Below are positions 8,633 to 17,385 of a stretch of 64,000 bases of DNA, piece by piece. Under the pieces are notes generated by a model. The model made no database searches and was not told the origin of the DNA. It saw only the letters and a program-made list of their open reading frames with translations. This DNA is from Bradyrhizobium sp. CCGB01. Lineage in GTDB: Bacteria > Pseudomonadota > Alphaproteobacteria > Rhizobiales > Xanthobacteraceae. The stretch spans positions 8,060,001 through 8,124,000 of the forward strand of contig NZ_JANADK010000001.1 of NCBI RefSeq assembly GCF_024199795.1. The letters run 5' to 3'. Within the stretch, counting starts at the first letter, position 1, and every line of letters starts with the position of its first letter. A program made the position numbers and the translations under genes.

Positions 8633-9969
8633 GGTTCTTCGATTCGAAAATACGTTTGCGTGATGTGCGCCGACGTAAGTTGGTAACCTTGTGTTCTGGC
8701 CTCCGAAATATCTGCCAGGCGTCGATCAGAGGGGGTGTAAGGCGAGAACTGATATTAAAATGAGGATACTTTCCCTTGATACGAGGATGTATTTCCGCCG
8801 CAACTTCCACGTCTGATGATGAACGTATCTCCCGCCCCACCTTCGATGATATGTTTGATTGGGTGGGTGCGCGTCAAGAATCTCTTCGTCGTCGTCTGCG
8901 CATCGAGCTACTCGTATGCGATCCTGATGCAGTCGTCATGTTGGTGAAGCTTCTCTTGTCCCTGATAGCGAACTCGCTTCTTGGCTTCAGCTATTTGCTC
9001 GGCGCTGAGCATACGTGGTGGGCCTTGTTGATTGCCCTGCCGCAAACACAGTGAATATTCGACGGCCCTGAGGCGCCCGGCACTCTTTTAGGCTTGGAAT
9101 CCTCCCGCCCCGGATATCCGTATCTGCAACGAATACCACTGATCCCTACTCGGAATTATTACCGAAACTGGTAGGCTTCCCTGGCGGGCGCCCGCGACGC
9201 CCCGAGCGGAAACGTTGCACGGCTTGGTCTAGTTAGTCGAGTTCGCTGCCGTGCGTGACCGAGCTTGTCTATGTCCCTACGAATGAGGCGATGCTCAGCC
9301 ATTTGCGGGGATGTTCAGGCTCTGGGGACTTAGGGATGTGGGGAGATCACACAGACCCTCAGAGGTTCAATGAGCTCGTTGCTGATCCGACCTGATCTGA
9401 TCGACACGCGATATCCCGCACATGACCATTTATGCGCCTAGCTTCAACCGGCGCGATCTACCCTTGGGCAGCGCGGACGCGACTCGACGCCGGGAAACAT
9501 GCGAAAAGCCGACGCTGTCCCTACCGCGCCCGCGCTGCCATTGGAATCAGCAACAACGTGACTCGGCGCTTGAGGCGTCGCGAGCACGCAAGCGCTGTCC
9601 CTATCACGCGCCGCTAACTTCAGTGGCCAGCTTTACCGCCTCAAATAGCAAAGCTGATCACCGCGCTATCCGATGGGTGCATCCACCAGGAAGCCTCCAA
9701 TTTATATAGCCGGGAGATCCCGCAGGCACCTACCTGCATTGGTCGGCTAACTAATTGAATGCCAAAGGTCTAAGATGCTCACCTTCCCAAATACATTTCA
9801 CTAGAAGCGGCCCATGGGCTGTTCGCCAGCTCAAAGACAGTTCCAACGTGCTGTTCGCCGATCAAAAGGGAAGGCTTGTCCGACGCAAACCCGATCACCA
9901 TCAGCAATAAATCGACCACCGAGTCCGCGCGAAGGCTGATGGGGATATGCGCTTCTTACTCCATTCAAG
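8633..9969. other. No supportable gene; contains repeat E copy 1
   Basis: One frame at 8776-9054 (92 residues) ends in a hydrophobic stretch (VMLVKLLLSLIANSLLGFS) and could be a small membrane protein, but it has no ribosome site. The rest holds the repeat at 9115-9240 and two related phrases GCTGTCCCTAnC near 9508 and 9594. Nothing else is recognised. Confidence 0.4.
9115..9240 (-). repeat. Dispersed element E, copy 1
   Basis: On the minus strand this matches 31500-31620 over about 120 bases, including the shared core AAGCCTACCAGTTTCGGTA and a downstream GATATTC/GGATATC block. A third copy lies at 28915-29020. The core contains a small dyad, CTACC-n6-GGTAG. The copy at 31500 sits directly before an operon start. 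Confidence 0.7.
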
Positions 9970-10135
9970 TTCGCGGGATGGAGCTGGTACTATATGTCGA
10001 TGACCGTGCTTGACGACTTCTCACGCTACATCGTGGGCTGGCAGCGTTGTCCAGCGATGGCTTCCGCCGACGTCACGGCCACACTCGACCAGGCGCTCGT
10101 GGCCTCTGGCATCACGAATCCCTCCGTCCGAGCCA
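9970..10135 (+). pseudogene. IS3-family integrase-core fragment
   Basis: The frame reads MSMTVLDDFSRYIVGWQ then SADVTATLDQALVASG, the same transposase type as the scar at 6303-7160. Only about 50 residues around the first catalytic Asp remain, cut at both ends. Confidence 0.7.
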
Positions 10136-10234
10136 ATGTGAACACGACACCGCCTACTAGAACACGTAGTGTAAAATGCTAGTCGATTGTGGCAAACGAT
10201 AAGCCAGTTTAGAGAAGCTGGCCGGAGCATAGAA

Positions 10235-10506
10235 ATGTCTGGCGCCGAAAATGGCAATCCGCTGATAGGATTTGCCACCGACATCAGACCACTGTTTACG
10301 CAGACGGACATCAATCACATGATGTGGTTCTGCGATCTTTCCAAGTACGGCGACGTCAAGACAATGCTGATCGGATTTTTCGCAGACTGAAGGCGCAGGG
10401 CGGGCCGGTGATGCCGCCACCTCCTGCGAGGGGTGGGGACGGCCCCTGGTCGGCGGAGAAGATTGCACTGTTCCAGAGTTGGATCGACGGCGGCTATCAG
10501 CCCTGA
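10235..10506 (+). pseudogene. Small conserved protein, frameshifted, first gene of the 10.2-12.8 kb operon
   Basis: The N-terminal part (MSGAENGNPLIGFATDIRPL, then WFCDLSKYGDVK) is in one frame and the remainder (DNADRIFRRLKAQGGPVMPP, then IALFQSWIDGGYQP) is in another. They join near 10362 if one base is restored. The repaired product would be about 90 residues. The phrases PLF...MWFCDL and MPPPP..GGDGPW...I.LFQ.WIDGG look like a cytochrome-associated small domain seen beside CxxCH proteins, which fits its neighbour at 10544. No heme motif is present in this part itself. Confidence 0.5.
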
Positions 10507-10543
10507 GCTGGGCCCGGTGCGCCGATTTTCTCGAGGAGCTTTC

Positions 10544-11875
10544 ATGCAGAAGCTGCGATCGATTGTTTGTTTCGTCACCTGTTCAATGTTATGCGGATCA
10601 TTGGCGGCGGTAGCTCAACAGCCGCCGGTCGGTTACTTCGATATACCGCCAGGTTTCGATTATCCCGCAAACAAGCAGACACTTGAGCAATATCGGACAT
10701 CGGCAAACGTTCCTGCGCAGCGCCTCCACGTCTGGAACGTATTTGCGGGCATGACCCAGACGACGCCGGATGGGAAGTACCCGATCTTCGAAACATGGTT
10801 CTCGGAAGATGAGGTCTTTAAGGTCGGGCCGGAGCCGCAGGCGGTGGGACCACGGCGCATCGTGCGGCGCTTCAAGCAGCCCGCCCAGTTGTCGGCCATA
10901 CCCGGTGAACTCGTGCCGCAAGCTGCGGGGACTGCTCTACTGTCGGAGGTGCTCTACAACTACGCGGGCTACAAGCACGTACGCACAAATCGGCTCTATC
11001 TCACCGTGGAGCTCGACGCGCTACGAGCAAACGGTGCGCCGGATTCGGTCGTTCCCGGCAATCGCATAATTCCAGTCTTTCCGTCTGAAGCGATCTCGCT
11101 GAAGACGGTGTGGTGGCCGATTGCCCGGGATCAGGTCACTGCATTGCCCGTCTGGGATCCTGAGAGCAATCCGCCCCGTCCCGCTGGTAACCCGTTCACG
11201 ACTTGGGCGCGCGTCGTTGCGGTCGACCCGAACCAGACCAACGTTCCTCCCAACGCGACCCGGACGGTATTCTTTCTTGGCAAGCAGTTTCCCAATTCGC
11301 ATTTAGTCGGCATTGACGCGTTCCATGCGGTCAAGCTCGACGCACAGACGGCCCAGAACGCGATGGCGAACGACCGGTTGGCCCGAGCGGCGGAGCTTGC
11401 GCTCGGCCGACCGTTGCAGGAAGGCGACTACGTGGTTCTGGTGGCTTCCCATCTGACTACCAAAGAGATCGACGACTGGGTTTGGGCGACTCTCTGGTGG
11501 CACGACCGGCCCGACGATGGCCCTTTCGCTGCCGACCGCCCTGCCAAGGTTGTCGGGGTCTGGCGCAATTTCCTCATGAGCGCGACCTACGACTTGGACC
11601 TGCCGCGCGAGCCGGACGGAAAGCCGCATATCGCCTTCAATCCGTGGCTTGAGGCGGGTTTTCCGGATCCGGATGGTGGATCGGGCAATGGCACGGTGAG
11701 CAACTGTATGAACTGCCACAACCGGTCCGCTTGGCGGCCTGACTGGCAGGGCCAAGGGGGACGAGTGTTCCTTCCAATCTTCCGCGGCAAGCCCGATCTT
11801 CAGAACGATCCCGCGTACGCCGCCGGACGATTGCGAACGGACTTTCTTTGGTCGGTGCCATTCAACTCGCAGTGA
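10544..11875 (+). CDS. Secreted CxxCH (monoheme cytochrome c-like) protein
   Basis: A 443-residue protein with a clear signal peptide (IVCFVTCSMLCGSLAAVAQQ). A single heme-attachment motif CMNCH sits about 50 residues from the C-terminus (NCMNCHNRSAW). The bulk is a large periplasmic domain without motifs I can name. It may be a covalently heme-bearing periplasmic or outer-membrane-associated oxidoreductase; substrate unknown. The ATG at 10544 follows GAGGAG at good spacing; the longer upstream extension to 10433 is not needed. It lies 37 bases after a frameshifted small gene and 10 bases before a serine protease gene, so the three were probably one operon. Confidence 0.7.
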   Translation: MQKLRSIVCFVTCSMLCGSLAAVAQQPPVGYFDIPPGFDYPANKQTLEQYRTSANVPAQRLHVWNVFAGMTQTTPDGKYPIFETWFSEDEVFKVGPEPQAVGPRRIVRRFKQPAQLSAIPGELVPQAAGTALLSEVLYNYAGYKHVRTNRLYLTVELDALRANGAPDSVVPGNRIIPVFPSEAISLKTVWWPIARDQVTALPVWDPESNPPRPAGNPFTTWARVVAVDPNQTNVPPNATRTVFFLGKQFPNSHLVGIDAFHAVKLDAQTAQNAMANDRLARAAELALGRPLQEGDYVVLVASHLTTKEIDDWVWATLWWHDRPDDGPFAADRPAKVVGVWRNFLMSATYDLDLPREPDGKPHIAFNPWLEAGFPDPDGGSGNGTVSNCMNCHNRSAWRPDWQGQGGRVFLPIFRGKPDLQNDPAYAAGRLRTDFLWSVPFNSQ

Positions 11876-11885
11876 TCGTCCGCCA

Positions 11886-12836
11886 ATGGTGCGCTCGCCA
11901 TCTTCCCGTGCTGCGACGGCATTGAGCAAGGCCAAGCGGATGGCTCGATCGCTGGATGGCGTCTGCGGGGTCGACTACGGGTTCGCCTTCAAGGATGGTA
12001 TGCGTACCGACCGGCTGTCGGTTCGATTTCATATGAACCGGAAGCAGCGTCTGTCTCGTCTGCCCATCGACCAGAGACTGCCGAACAAGATCGATGGCAT
12101 CGACCTCGATGTCCTGGAGATCGGCTACAGCCCTCACGCCGGAACTCCGCGCGCGCCCCAGCGTCTCGTCCAGCCGGGTCTCAGTGTGGGCAATCTCAAG
12201 CAGCGGAGCACAGGTACACTAGGAGCCATAGTTCGCGACCTCACGACTCAAGAACGCTATCTCTTGAGCAATTGGCACGTGCTTTGCGGCGGGCCCGAAG
12301 CATCGGCCGGGGATCCGATTAGCCAGCCAGGGCCGATGGATCTAGGCAGCAGCCCCCCTAATGAGGTGGCGAACTTGGAACGGTGGCTTCGCCTGTCGGA
12401 GCAGTTCGATGCTGCCCTCGGACGGCTCGCCGACCACATGGATCTGAGCGAGCAATTGTTCGGAACCGCGGTCGTGCCAACGGCCACGGTCGCGCCCGCT
12501 TTAGGAATGTCGGCGATCAAGAGCGGTGCAGTATCCGGCGTCTCGCAGGCGCTGATTGATGGCGTAGCCGGTACCTATAGGATCGACTACACCGGTTTCG
12601 GAGACGGGCCAGAATGGATGCAGGGATTCCGATTGGTACCCGATAAGGCGGCGCCGGCGGCTGCTCTGAGCTTGGAAGGCGACTCCGGCTCGTTGTGGGT
12701 GGAACGCTCTACAAGCAGAGCGGTAGGTTTGCACTTTGCGGGCGAAGACGATGTGAGCCCTTTGAACGACTATGCGCTTGCGCATGCGATTGATGACGTG
12801 TTCATGCGGTTGAACGTTGGGCTGATTGTGCTGTGA
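11886..12836 (+). CDS. Trypsin-like serine protease, NAL1-like
   Basis: A 316-residue protein with the chymotrypsin-fold catalytic triad in order: His in LLSNWHVLCGG (about residue 131), Asp in EQFDAALGRL (about residue 178) and Ser in EGDSGSLWVE (about residue 268). This spacing and the NWHV/FDAALGR/GDSGS set match the NARROW LEAF1-type peptidase family known in plants and bacteria. No signal peptide is evident, so the location is uncertain. It follows the CxxCH gene by 10 bases and is probably co-transcribed; it might process a partner encoded nearby. All three catalytic residues are present, so it is likely active. Confidence 0.75.
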   Translation: MVRSPSSRAATALSKAKRMARSLDGVCGVDYGFAFKDGMRTDRLSVRFHMNRKQRLSRLPIDQRLPNKIDGIDLDVLEIGYSPHAGTPRAPQRLVQPGLSVGNLKQRSTGTLGAIVRDLTTQERYLLSNWHVLCGGPEASAGDPISQPGPMDLGSSPPNEVANLERWLRLSEQFDAALGRLADHMDLSEQLFGTAVVPTATVAPALGMSAIKSGAVSGVSQALIDGVAGTYRIDYTGFGDGPEWMQGFRLVPDKAAPAAALSLEGDSGSLWVERSTSRAVGLHFAGEDDVSPLNDYALAHAIDDVFMRLNVGLIVL

Positions 12837-13056
12837 CTTCGTACTCGAGTTTAAAGCGCGCGGAGGAAATCAACTTTCGAGCTGGTAATAAGTGGTTATT
12901 CCGAGCAGCCGAGAGAGCCTCTGTCGCTAGATCGCGCGCAGACGCCACTCGAGGTAGTTAGACACTAGCTACGCTCACTTTAATCAAAGGCTTTGGAGCA
13001 TATGCTTAGGATCCGATGTAGACGAAGTCGATCTTTAGGAAAAGGGCATTGGCAGC

Positions 13057-13557
13057 ATGAGCAGCAGGCAGCTTGAAGATGAATACGGCCGCGAGGAAGC
13101 CGAGGCGATTGCCGCGGCACTTGACCTCACACCCGATGAGCTAAATGAAATCGAGTATGTGATACACGAGATCGCCAACGACGACGGACTGGTTTACGGA
13201 TACGGCGTAGAGATCAAACAGGGAGCTCCGCAGCACATCCTCGACAAGCTCGCTCGACTGCCAAGGCACGGCAACTTTGTGCTGATCCATTTGCGCGGAT
13301 CCGTCTACGACGCAGATCACGAGCAAATGGAAATAGAGATGACGAGAACTACCGTTTACAAAGTCGAGCTCTACAACGTAGCTACGGATGAAGTGATTAT
13401 CTCTCGCCGCATGGCCACGAAAGAGGGCGCAATCAAGATGGGAGGGTGGACTGTTGAAGGCACGGGCGTTGTAGTTGATCTAACCGACCTAGAGCCCGGA
13501 GAGGAATGGACGGCTCGCGACTTCGGTCCTGCCGGATATGAGGGTACTCAAGACTGA
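13057..13557 (+). CDS. Hypothetical acidic protein, 166 aa (intact copy)
   Basis: Begins MSSRQLEDEYGREEAEAIAA. The N-terminal half is strongly acidic and helical (LDLTPDELNEIEYVIHEIAN); the C-terminal half looks like a small beta domain (IISRRMATKEGAIKMGGWTV). There is no signal peptide or membrane segment. A frameshifted duplicate is at 1415-1907, with the flanking IS3 scar copied too. I do not recognise the family. The intact copy preserved 11 kb away from a broken one suggests it is the ancestral gene. Confidence 0.6.
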   Translation: MSSRQLEDEYGREEAEAIAAALDLTPDELNEIEYVIHEIANDDGLVYGYGVEIKQGAPQHILDKLARLPRHGNFVLIHLRGSVYDADHEQMEIEMTRTTVYKVELYNVATDEVIISRRMATKEGAIKMGGWTVEGTGVVVDLTDLEPGEEWTARDFGPAGYEGTQD

Positions 13558-14050
13558 ACGTCCGCGCCGCGAGTCCGATGCGGGGCCCTCTTCCTCATAT
13601 CGTTCTAGATGGCTGCAAACGGACGCGCAGGAGAGAGCCAGATTTCGTGGTTGAAGCATTCGACAAAGGCATTCTGCGTCGGCGTGCCGGGTGCGATGTA
13701 ATGCCAGGCGACGCGGCCCTGATCGACCTATTTCAGGATGGCGTTGCGGGTCATTTCGGTGCCGTTGTCGCTAACCACCATTTTGGGCTTGCCGCGCTCG
13801 ATGATCAGCGGGTCAAGCTCCCGAGCCGCCCGGGCACGTGTACTCGTCAACCACGGTCAGGATGCGGAAGCGGCCGCCATCGGTGAGCTGATCCGAGACG
13901 AAGTCGAGCGACCAGCGGTCATTCGGCACTATCGGCACCACCATCGGCGCCCTGGTCCGAGCCCCCGCTTGCGGCCACCACGACGGACCAGGAGCCTCTC
14001 TTCCCGATAGAGCGGGAACAGCTTCTTGTCGTCTAATCGCTGTCAACTGC
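13558..14050 (-). pseudogene. IS3-family OrfB transposase, degenerate
   Basis: The minus strand shows PNDRWSLDFVSDQLTDGGRF then RILTVVDEYT (first catalytic Asp), KPKMVVSDNGTEMT (second Asp) and TQNAFVECFNHE (Glu), in different frames. The catalytic order is intact but at least three frameshifts separate the parts. Its first 190 bases are duplicated at 1908-2110. Confidence 0.8.
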
Positions 14051-14145
14051 CCTGGAAGCTTGTCGTCTTCTAGGTCGGAAGAATGTGCCGCCTGACCATG
14101 GCCGTCGCCAGTCGGAGCAGGGCCCATTACGACATCTTGGAGAAG

Positions 14146-14470
14146 TTACATCAACCTAACTGTAACCTTCGCCTGGCCTCCATTGTTCGAGTAGAATGCA
14201 TCGTATACCCACGGCAGTCCGATCGCGGCATCGTTCACGTACAGGAACAGCTCGCCGCTGCGCTCAGCCTTGAAGATCGCCTTGTACGCTTGAGGCGTCG
14301 TATTCGGCTGCGGCACCGGATCAAGGAAAATCGTCCACGCCGGTGTTGCCGCCGCGCGATCTTGCGGTTTACCAGGGCCTGAACAGGATGCGGCGGAGGA
14401 CAATCTCGCCGCGAAACTTCCACCGGTTAGCAAGCTCTACGGTAGAGGTCCAGAAGTCCGCCGGCGGAGC
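14146..14470 (-). pseudogene. C-terminal fragment of an unknown protein
   Basis: The minus strand has a convincing end, ELFLYVNDAAIGLPWVYDAF then SNNGGQAKVTVRLM, and upstream frames read NRWKFRGEIVL and FELYAPPADFW. These segments lie in different frames, so the gene is broken and its 5' part lost. The family is not recognised; the ending is reminiscent of a beta-sandwich, but that is a guess. Confidence 0.4.
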
Positions 14471-14616
14471 ATAGAGTTCGAATGCCCCCTCAGATAATAC
14501 AACGTAACACTGTGTAGGATTGTAAACGCTTCAAACGCTTGCTTGTACAATCTGACATCGCGTACGATTCAAGCTTCCTCGATCCAATTTTGACGAATTC
14601 GTTCGACGCCGAGTCT

Positions 14617-15390
14617 CGTCCGCGAGCCTTATCCTTCTGACGTTTCCGATGACGAGTGGGCGCTTGTTGCCCCCTATCTGACACTTTTCCCGAGGACGCC
14701 TCGCAGCGGACGCACGCGCTTTGCCAGGTGTTCAACGGCCTGCGCTATATCGTGAAGACCGGCGCGCCGTGGCGCTGGATGCCGAACGATTTGCCGCCGT
14801 GGGAAATCGTTTATCAACAGGCGCAGCGGTGGTTGCGCGCGGGTTGCTTTGAAGCCCTGGCCGAGGATCGCGCGTTATCCTGCGCCTTGCGGCTGGAACG
14901 ACCCGCGCGGCCGACCGCCGCCATCATTGACAGTCGAACTCTGCGCTCGACGCCCGAGAGTGGCGCCCGCGGCGCCTACGACGGAGCCAAGTGCAAGAAA
15001 GGTTCGAAGCTGCATTTGGCCGTCGATACGCTCGGCCATCTTCTCGCGCTGCATGTCACGCCCGCCAACACCGACGATCGCGCCGAGATTGGCCGGATCG
15101 CCAAGACGCTTTCAGGCAGAGACGGGTCAGAGCGTCGAAGTCGCCTTCGTTGACCAGCGCTACATAGGCGACAAGCCCACAACGGCGGCTGCAGAACACG
15201 GCATTGCCCTCGAGGTCATAAAGCTGTCGGAGGCCAAACGAGGCTTCGTGCTGCTCCCAAGGCGATGGGTCGTCGAACGCTCCTTCGCGTGGGCCACACG
15301 CTTCCGAAGACTTGTCAAAGACTACGAGCGATGCGCTCAGACTGAAGATGATCGTCGTACGCGCTGCGTAGCACCAAGTGGCACCTATCA
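14617..15390 (+). pseudogene. IS5-family transposase, frameshifted
   Basis: Frames read YPSDVSDDEWALVAPYL (start region), FNGLRYIVKTGAPWRWMPND, AAIIDSRTLRSTPESGARGA with the first Asp, AKCKKGSKLHLAVDTLGHLL, then after a frameshift VAFVDQRYIGDKP and WVVERSFAWATRFRRLVKDY. At least two indels (near 14690 and 15117) break it. Its first 80 bases recur at 17185-17262. Confidence 0.8.
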
Positions 15391-15494
15391 ATAACGGCGA
15401 CTTGGATACCAACCTCTGGGCCGCGCAGGTTGTGGACGATAAACCGAGTACGGCCGCCATGCCGCGTTGGGTGGATATCTGACGGGCCGACGAT

Positions 15495-15683
15495 TTAGGT
15501 ATCCGTACATTCCGACGGCTGACCTAGACCACACCCTCTCGGGGCACATTGGTAGAGAAGCTGTCCAAAGCGGTTGACGACCTGAACACATGAATAACCG
15601 CACGCCTGCGCATGCACCACTTCGGGGGAGGCAACAGCAGCGCCTGCCAACGTGATGCAGAGCAGTAACGAACTTCGTAGCAT
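15495..15683 (-). CDS. Secreted Cys-rich mini-protein
   Basis: A 62-residue precursor: a short charged start (MLRSS), a hydrophobic core (LLLCITLAGAAVAS) and an AQA cleavage site before Cys28. The predicted mature peptide is about 35 residues with five Cys (28, 32, 46, 51, 59) and a Gly-Pro-rich tail. A GGAG site lies about ten bases before the ATG. No lipobox is present. I know of no family match. It is flanked by an IS5 scar and a small membrane-protein gene on the same strand. An odd Cys count suggests a free thiol, a dimer or a metal site. Confidence 0.55.
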   Translation of the reverse strand: MLRSSLLLCITLAGAAVASPEVVHAQACGYSCVQVVNRFGQLLYQCAPRGCGLGQPSECTDT

Positions 15684-15762
15684 CGAAAAGACTCCTACGA
15701 GTTAGGCCCGAATTCGGGCTCAAGACATGCCACCACATGACCATCTTGCATCGAGGAAGTTC

Positions 15763-15993
15763 TCAAGTTCCCACTCTCAATTTGCGAACAGAGCCAAATA
15801 TAAAAACAATGAAGCCGAGCAACCAGAGCCCAAATAGACCGATTGCAGCGCCATAGTGGGCCACAGGAACGACTTTTTGCACGAGCGTTAGAGGCAGAGG
15901 ATCTGCGACAAAGCTGAAAATGACTTGCGCAACGCCTTGTGCAACGAGTATACAAGACGATATGAAGAAAAATCGTTCAGCAGCAATTTTCAT
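15763..15993 (-). CDS. Small two-helix membrane protein
   Basis: A 76-residue protein (MKIAAERFFFISSCILVAQG at the start) with two membrane segments, roughly residues 8-28 and 45-66, and a basic C-terminus (VRKLRVGT), giving a hairpin topology. The family is unknown. A TATAAT hexamer lies just upstream on the minus strand (16005-16010), but the distance to the ATG would allow almost no leader. It lies 79 bases upstream of the Cys-rich mini-protein on the same strand. Confidence 0.5.
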   Translation of the reverse strand: MKIAAERFFFISSCILVAQGVAQVIFSFVADPLPLTLVQKVVPVAHYGAAIGLFGLWLLGFIVFIFGSVRKLRVGT

Positions 15994-16028
15994 ACTTCAC
16001 GATGCATTATAGCACGTGTCAGTGAAGT

Positions 16029-16178
16029 TTAATAAGTGTCGAAGTATCGCCGCAACGCTTCCCGAACAAGCTCGGAGCAAGTGCGATGCCCTAGCCTTCG
16101 GACATGCTCAAGCTGCCCTGCCATTTCACGAGACAAGGATATTGAGAGCGTTGCTGTTGTCGTGCCATAGCCGAGCAA
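16029..16178 (-). pseudogene. Ribbon-helix-helix (CopG-type) regulator, start frameshifted
   Basis: The RHH core reads TATLSISLSREMAGQLEHVR then RTCSELVREALRRYFDTY, close to the genes at 22819 and 29556. In those the gene begins MARTR or MSRTT directly before the beta strand. Here the equivalent ATG GCA CG (16168) is one base out of frame with the core, so either a base was lost or translation starts at the in-frame TTG (16178). RHH proteins of this size are DNA-binding dimers, often autoregulators. Confidence 0.55.
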
Positions 16179-16244
16179 CTCCTCTCTACGAGATGAAGCC
16201 CGCGCAGGGGTGCGAAGTTGCCGAAATTGCAAACATGTTAGCCA

Positions 16245-17145
16245 CAACGGGCGCGTCCTACAGGCCGACGACGTTCACGAAGAATCGCGCCCGGCTGGAG
16301 AACGGTGAGGTGTTTTCCAAGTTCATGACAAAGCTTCTGAACCATCCGGATGTGAAGCCGCTGCTGTCGAGTGAGCACTTCTCGGTGGATGGCACGCTGA
16401 TCGAGGCGTGGGCTTGGCACAAGAGCTTCCAGCCGAAGGATGGCTCGGGTGGCGACCATAATGGCGCCAACTTCCACGGCGAGAAGCGCAAGAACGAGAC
16501 CCATGCCAGCGTGACTGATCCGGATAGCCGGCTGTATCGGAAGGGACAGGGCAAGGAAGCAAGGCTGTGCTACATGGGGCACGTTACCATGGAGAACCGG
16601 AACGGCTTGGGAGTGGCGGGCAGCGTCACGCATGCCACGGGGATGTCGGAACGCCGCGCCTCGGAGGACATGCTCAAAGCCAAGGCCAAGGAAGCCGGCT
16701 GCCGTATTACGGTCGGCGAGGACAAGGCCTACGACACCGCCGATCACGTCGCCAAGCTGCGCGCGATGAACGTTACGCCCATGTCGCCCAGTACAATCTC
16801 GGCAATCCGAGTGGACGCCAAAGCGCGATCGATGGCCGCACGACCCGGCATCCCGGCTACGGGATGTCGCAAACGTGCCGGGCGATAGCCGAATGTATCT
16901 TCGGATGGGGCAAGCAGCACGGCACCATGCGCAAGACCAAACATCGCGGCTGCGCTCGCGTGCTCGGCGACTTCCTGCTTAATCTGATTGCCTATAATCT
17001 CATCCGGATACCCAAGCTGATCACGGCTTGAGGCCGCCGATCGGCGCGACAATCACTGCTCGGCAAAACAACTCCTCGCAAAATCCAATATCGAGACCAA
17101 ATCACAGGCGGTTTTGCCGGTTTTTCAGCAGACGGCTAGAGGCTA
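16245..17145 (+). pseudogene. IS1182/IS5-type transposase, 5'-truncated and frameshifted
   Basis: From about 16260 the frame reads YRPTTFTKNRARLENGEVFS, EHFSVDGTLIEAWAWHKSFQ (first Asp), THASVTDPDSRLYRKGQGKE, and ITVGEDKAYDT (second Asp). After a frameshift near 16780 it continues CRAIAECIFGWGKQHGTMRK (Glu) and NLIAYNLIRIPKL. The N-terminal third is absent; the left edge abuts the RHH gene. A TTTTTCAGCAGACGGCTAGA sequence near 17120-17140 looks like the right terminus. Confidence 0.8.
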
Positions 17146-17184
17146 TTAGGACTGATTAACCGTAGACGTTGAGGTTTGCGGGAT

Positions 17185-17262
17185 GTCGATTCCCCGCGAG
17201 CCTATCCTTCTGACGTTTCCGATGACGAGTGGGCGCTTGTTGCGCCCTATTTGACGCGGCCG
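17185..17262 (+). pseudogene. IS5-family 5' tip (duplicate of 14617 region)
   Basis: About 70 bases match the start of the IS5 scar at 14617, encoding YPSDVSDDEWALVAPYLT, and then stop abruptly at the IS30 fragment. It is a truncated end only. Confidence 0.7.
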
Positions 17263-17267
17263 GCTCA

Positions 17268-17385
17268 ACCGGTCGACGCAACACAGTCGTTAAATCTCTC
17301 TGCTGGGGTTTTAAATTGCAAGGTCTCACGTGGTTGTTCGTTTAGCTGACGAGCCACTTTGTTCAGATTGGTCCTCCAAGCCGCG
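17268..17385 (-). pseudogene. IS30-family transposase C-terminus
   Basis: The minus strand reads TNLNKVARQLNEQPRETLQF then KTPAERFNDCVASTG, the conserved end of IS30-type transposases. The piece is about 35 codons long and has replaced the natural end of the oxidoreductase gene at 17326. Confidence 0.75.

Noticed and set aside
12273..12287. Perfect sigma-54-type match TGGCAC-n5-TTGC
   Set aside because: It lies inside the protease gene and encodes the catalytic-His segment NWHVLCGG; no gene starts downstream at promoter distance.
16005..16010. TATAAT hexamer upstream of the small membrane protein gene
   Set aside because: Too close to the start codon for a normal leader and no good -35 hexamer at 16-18 bases.
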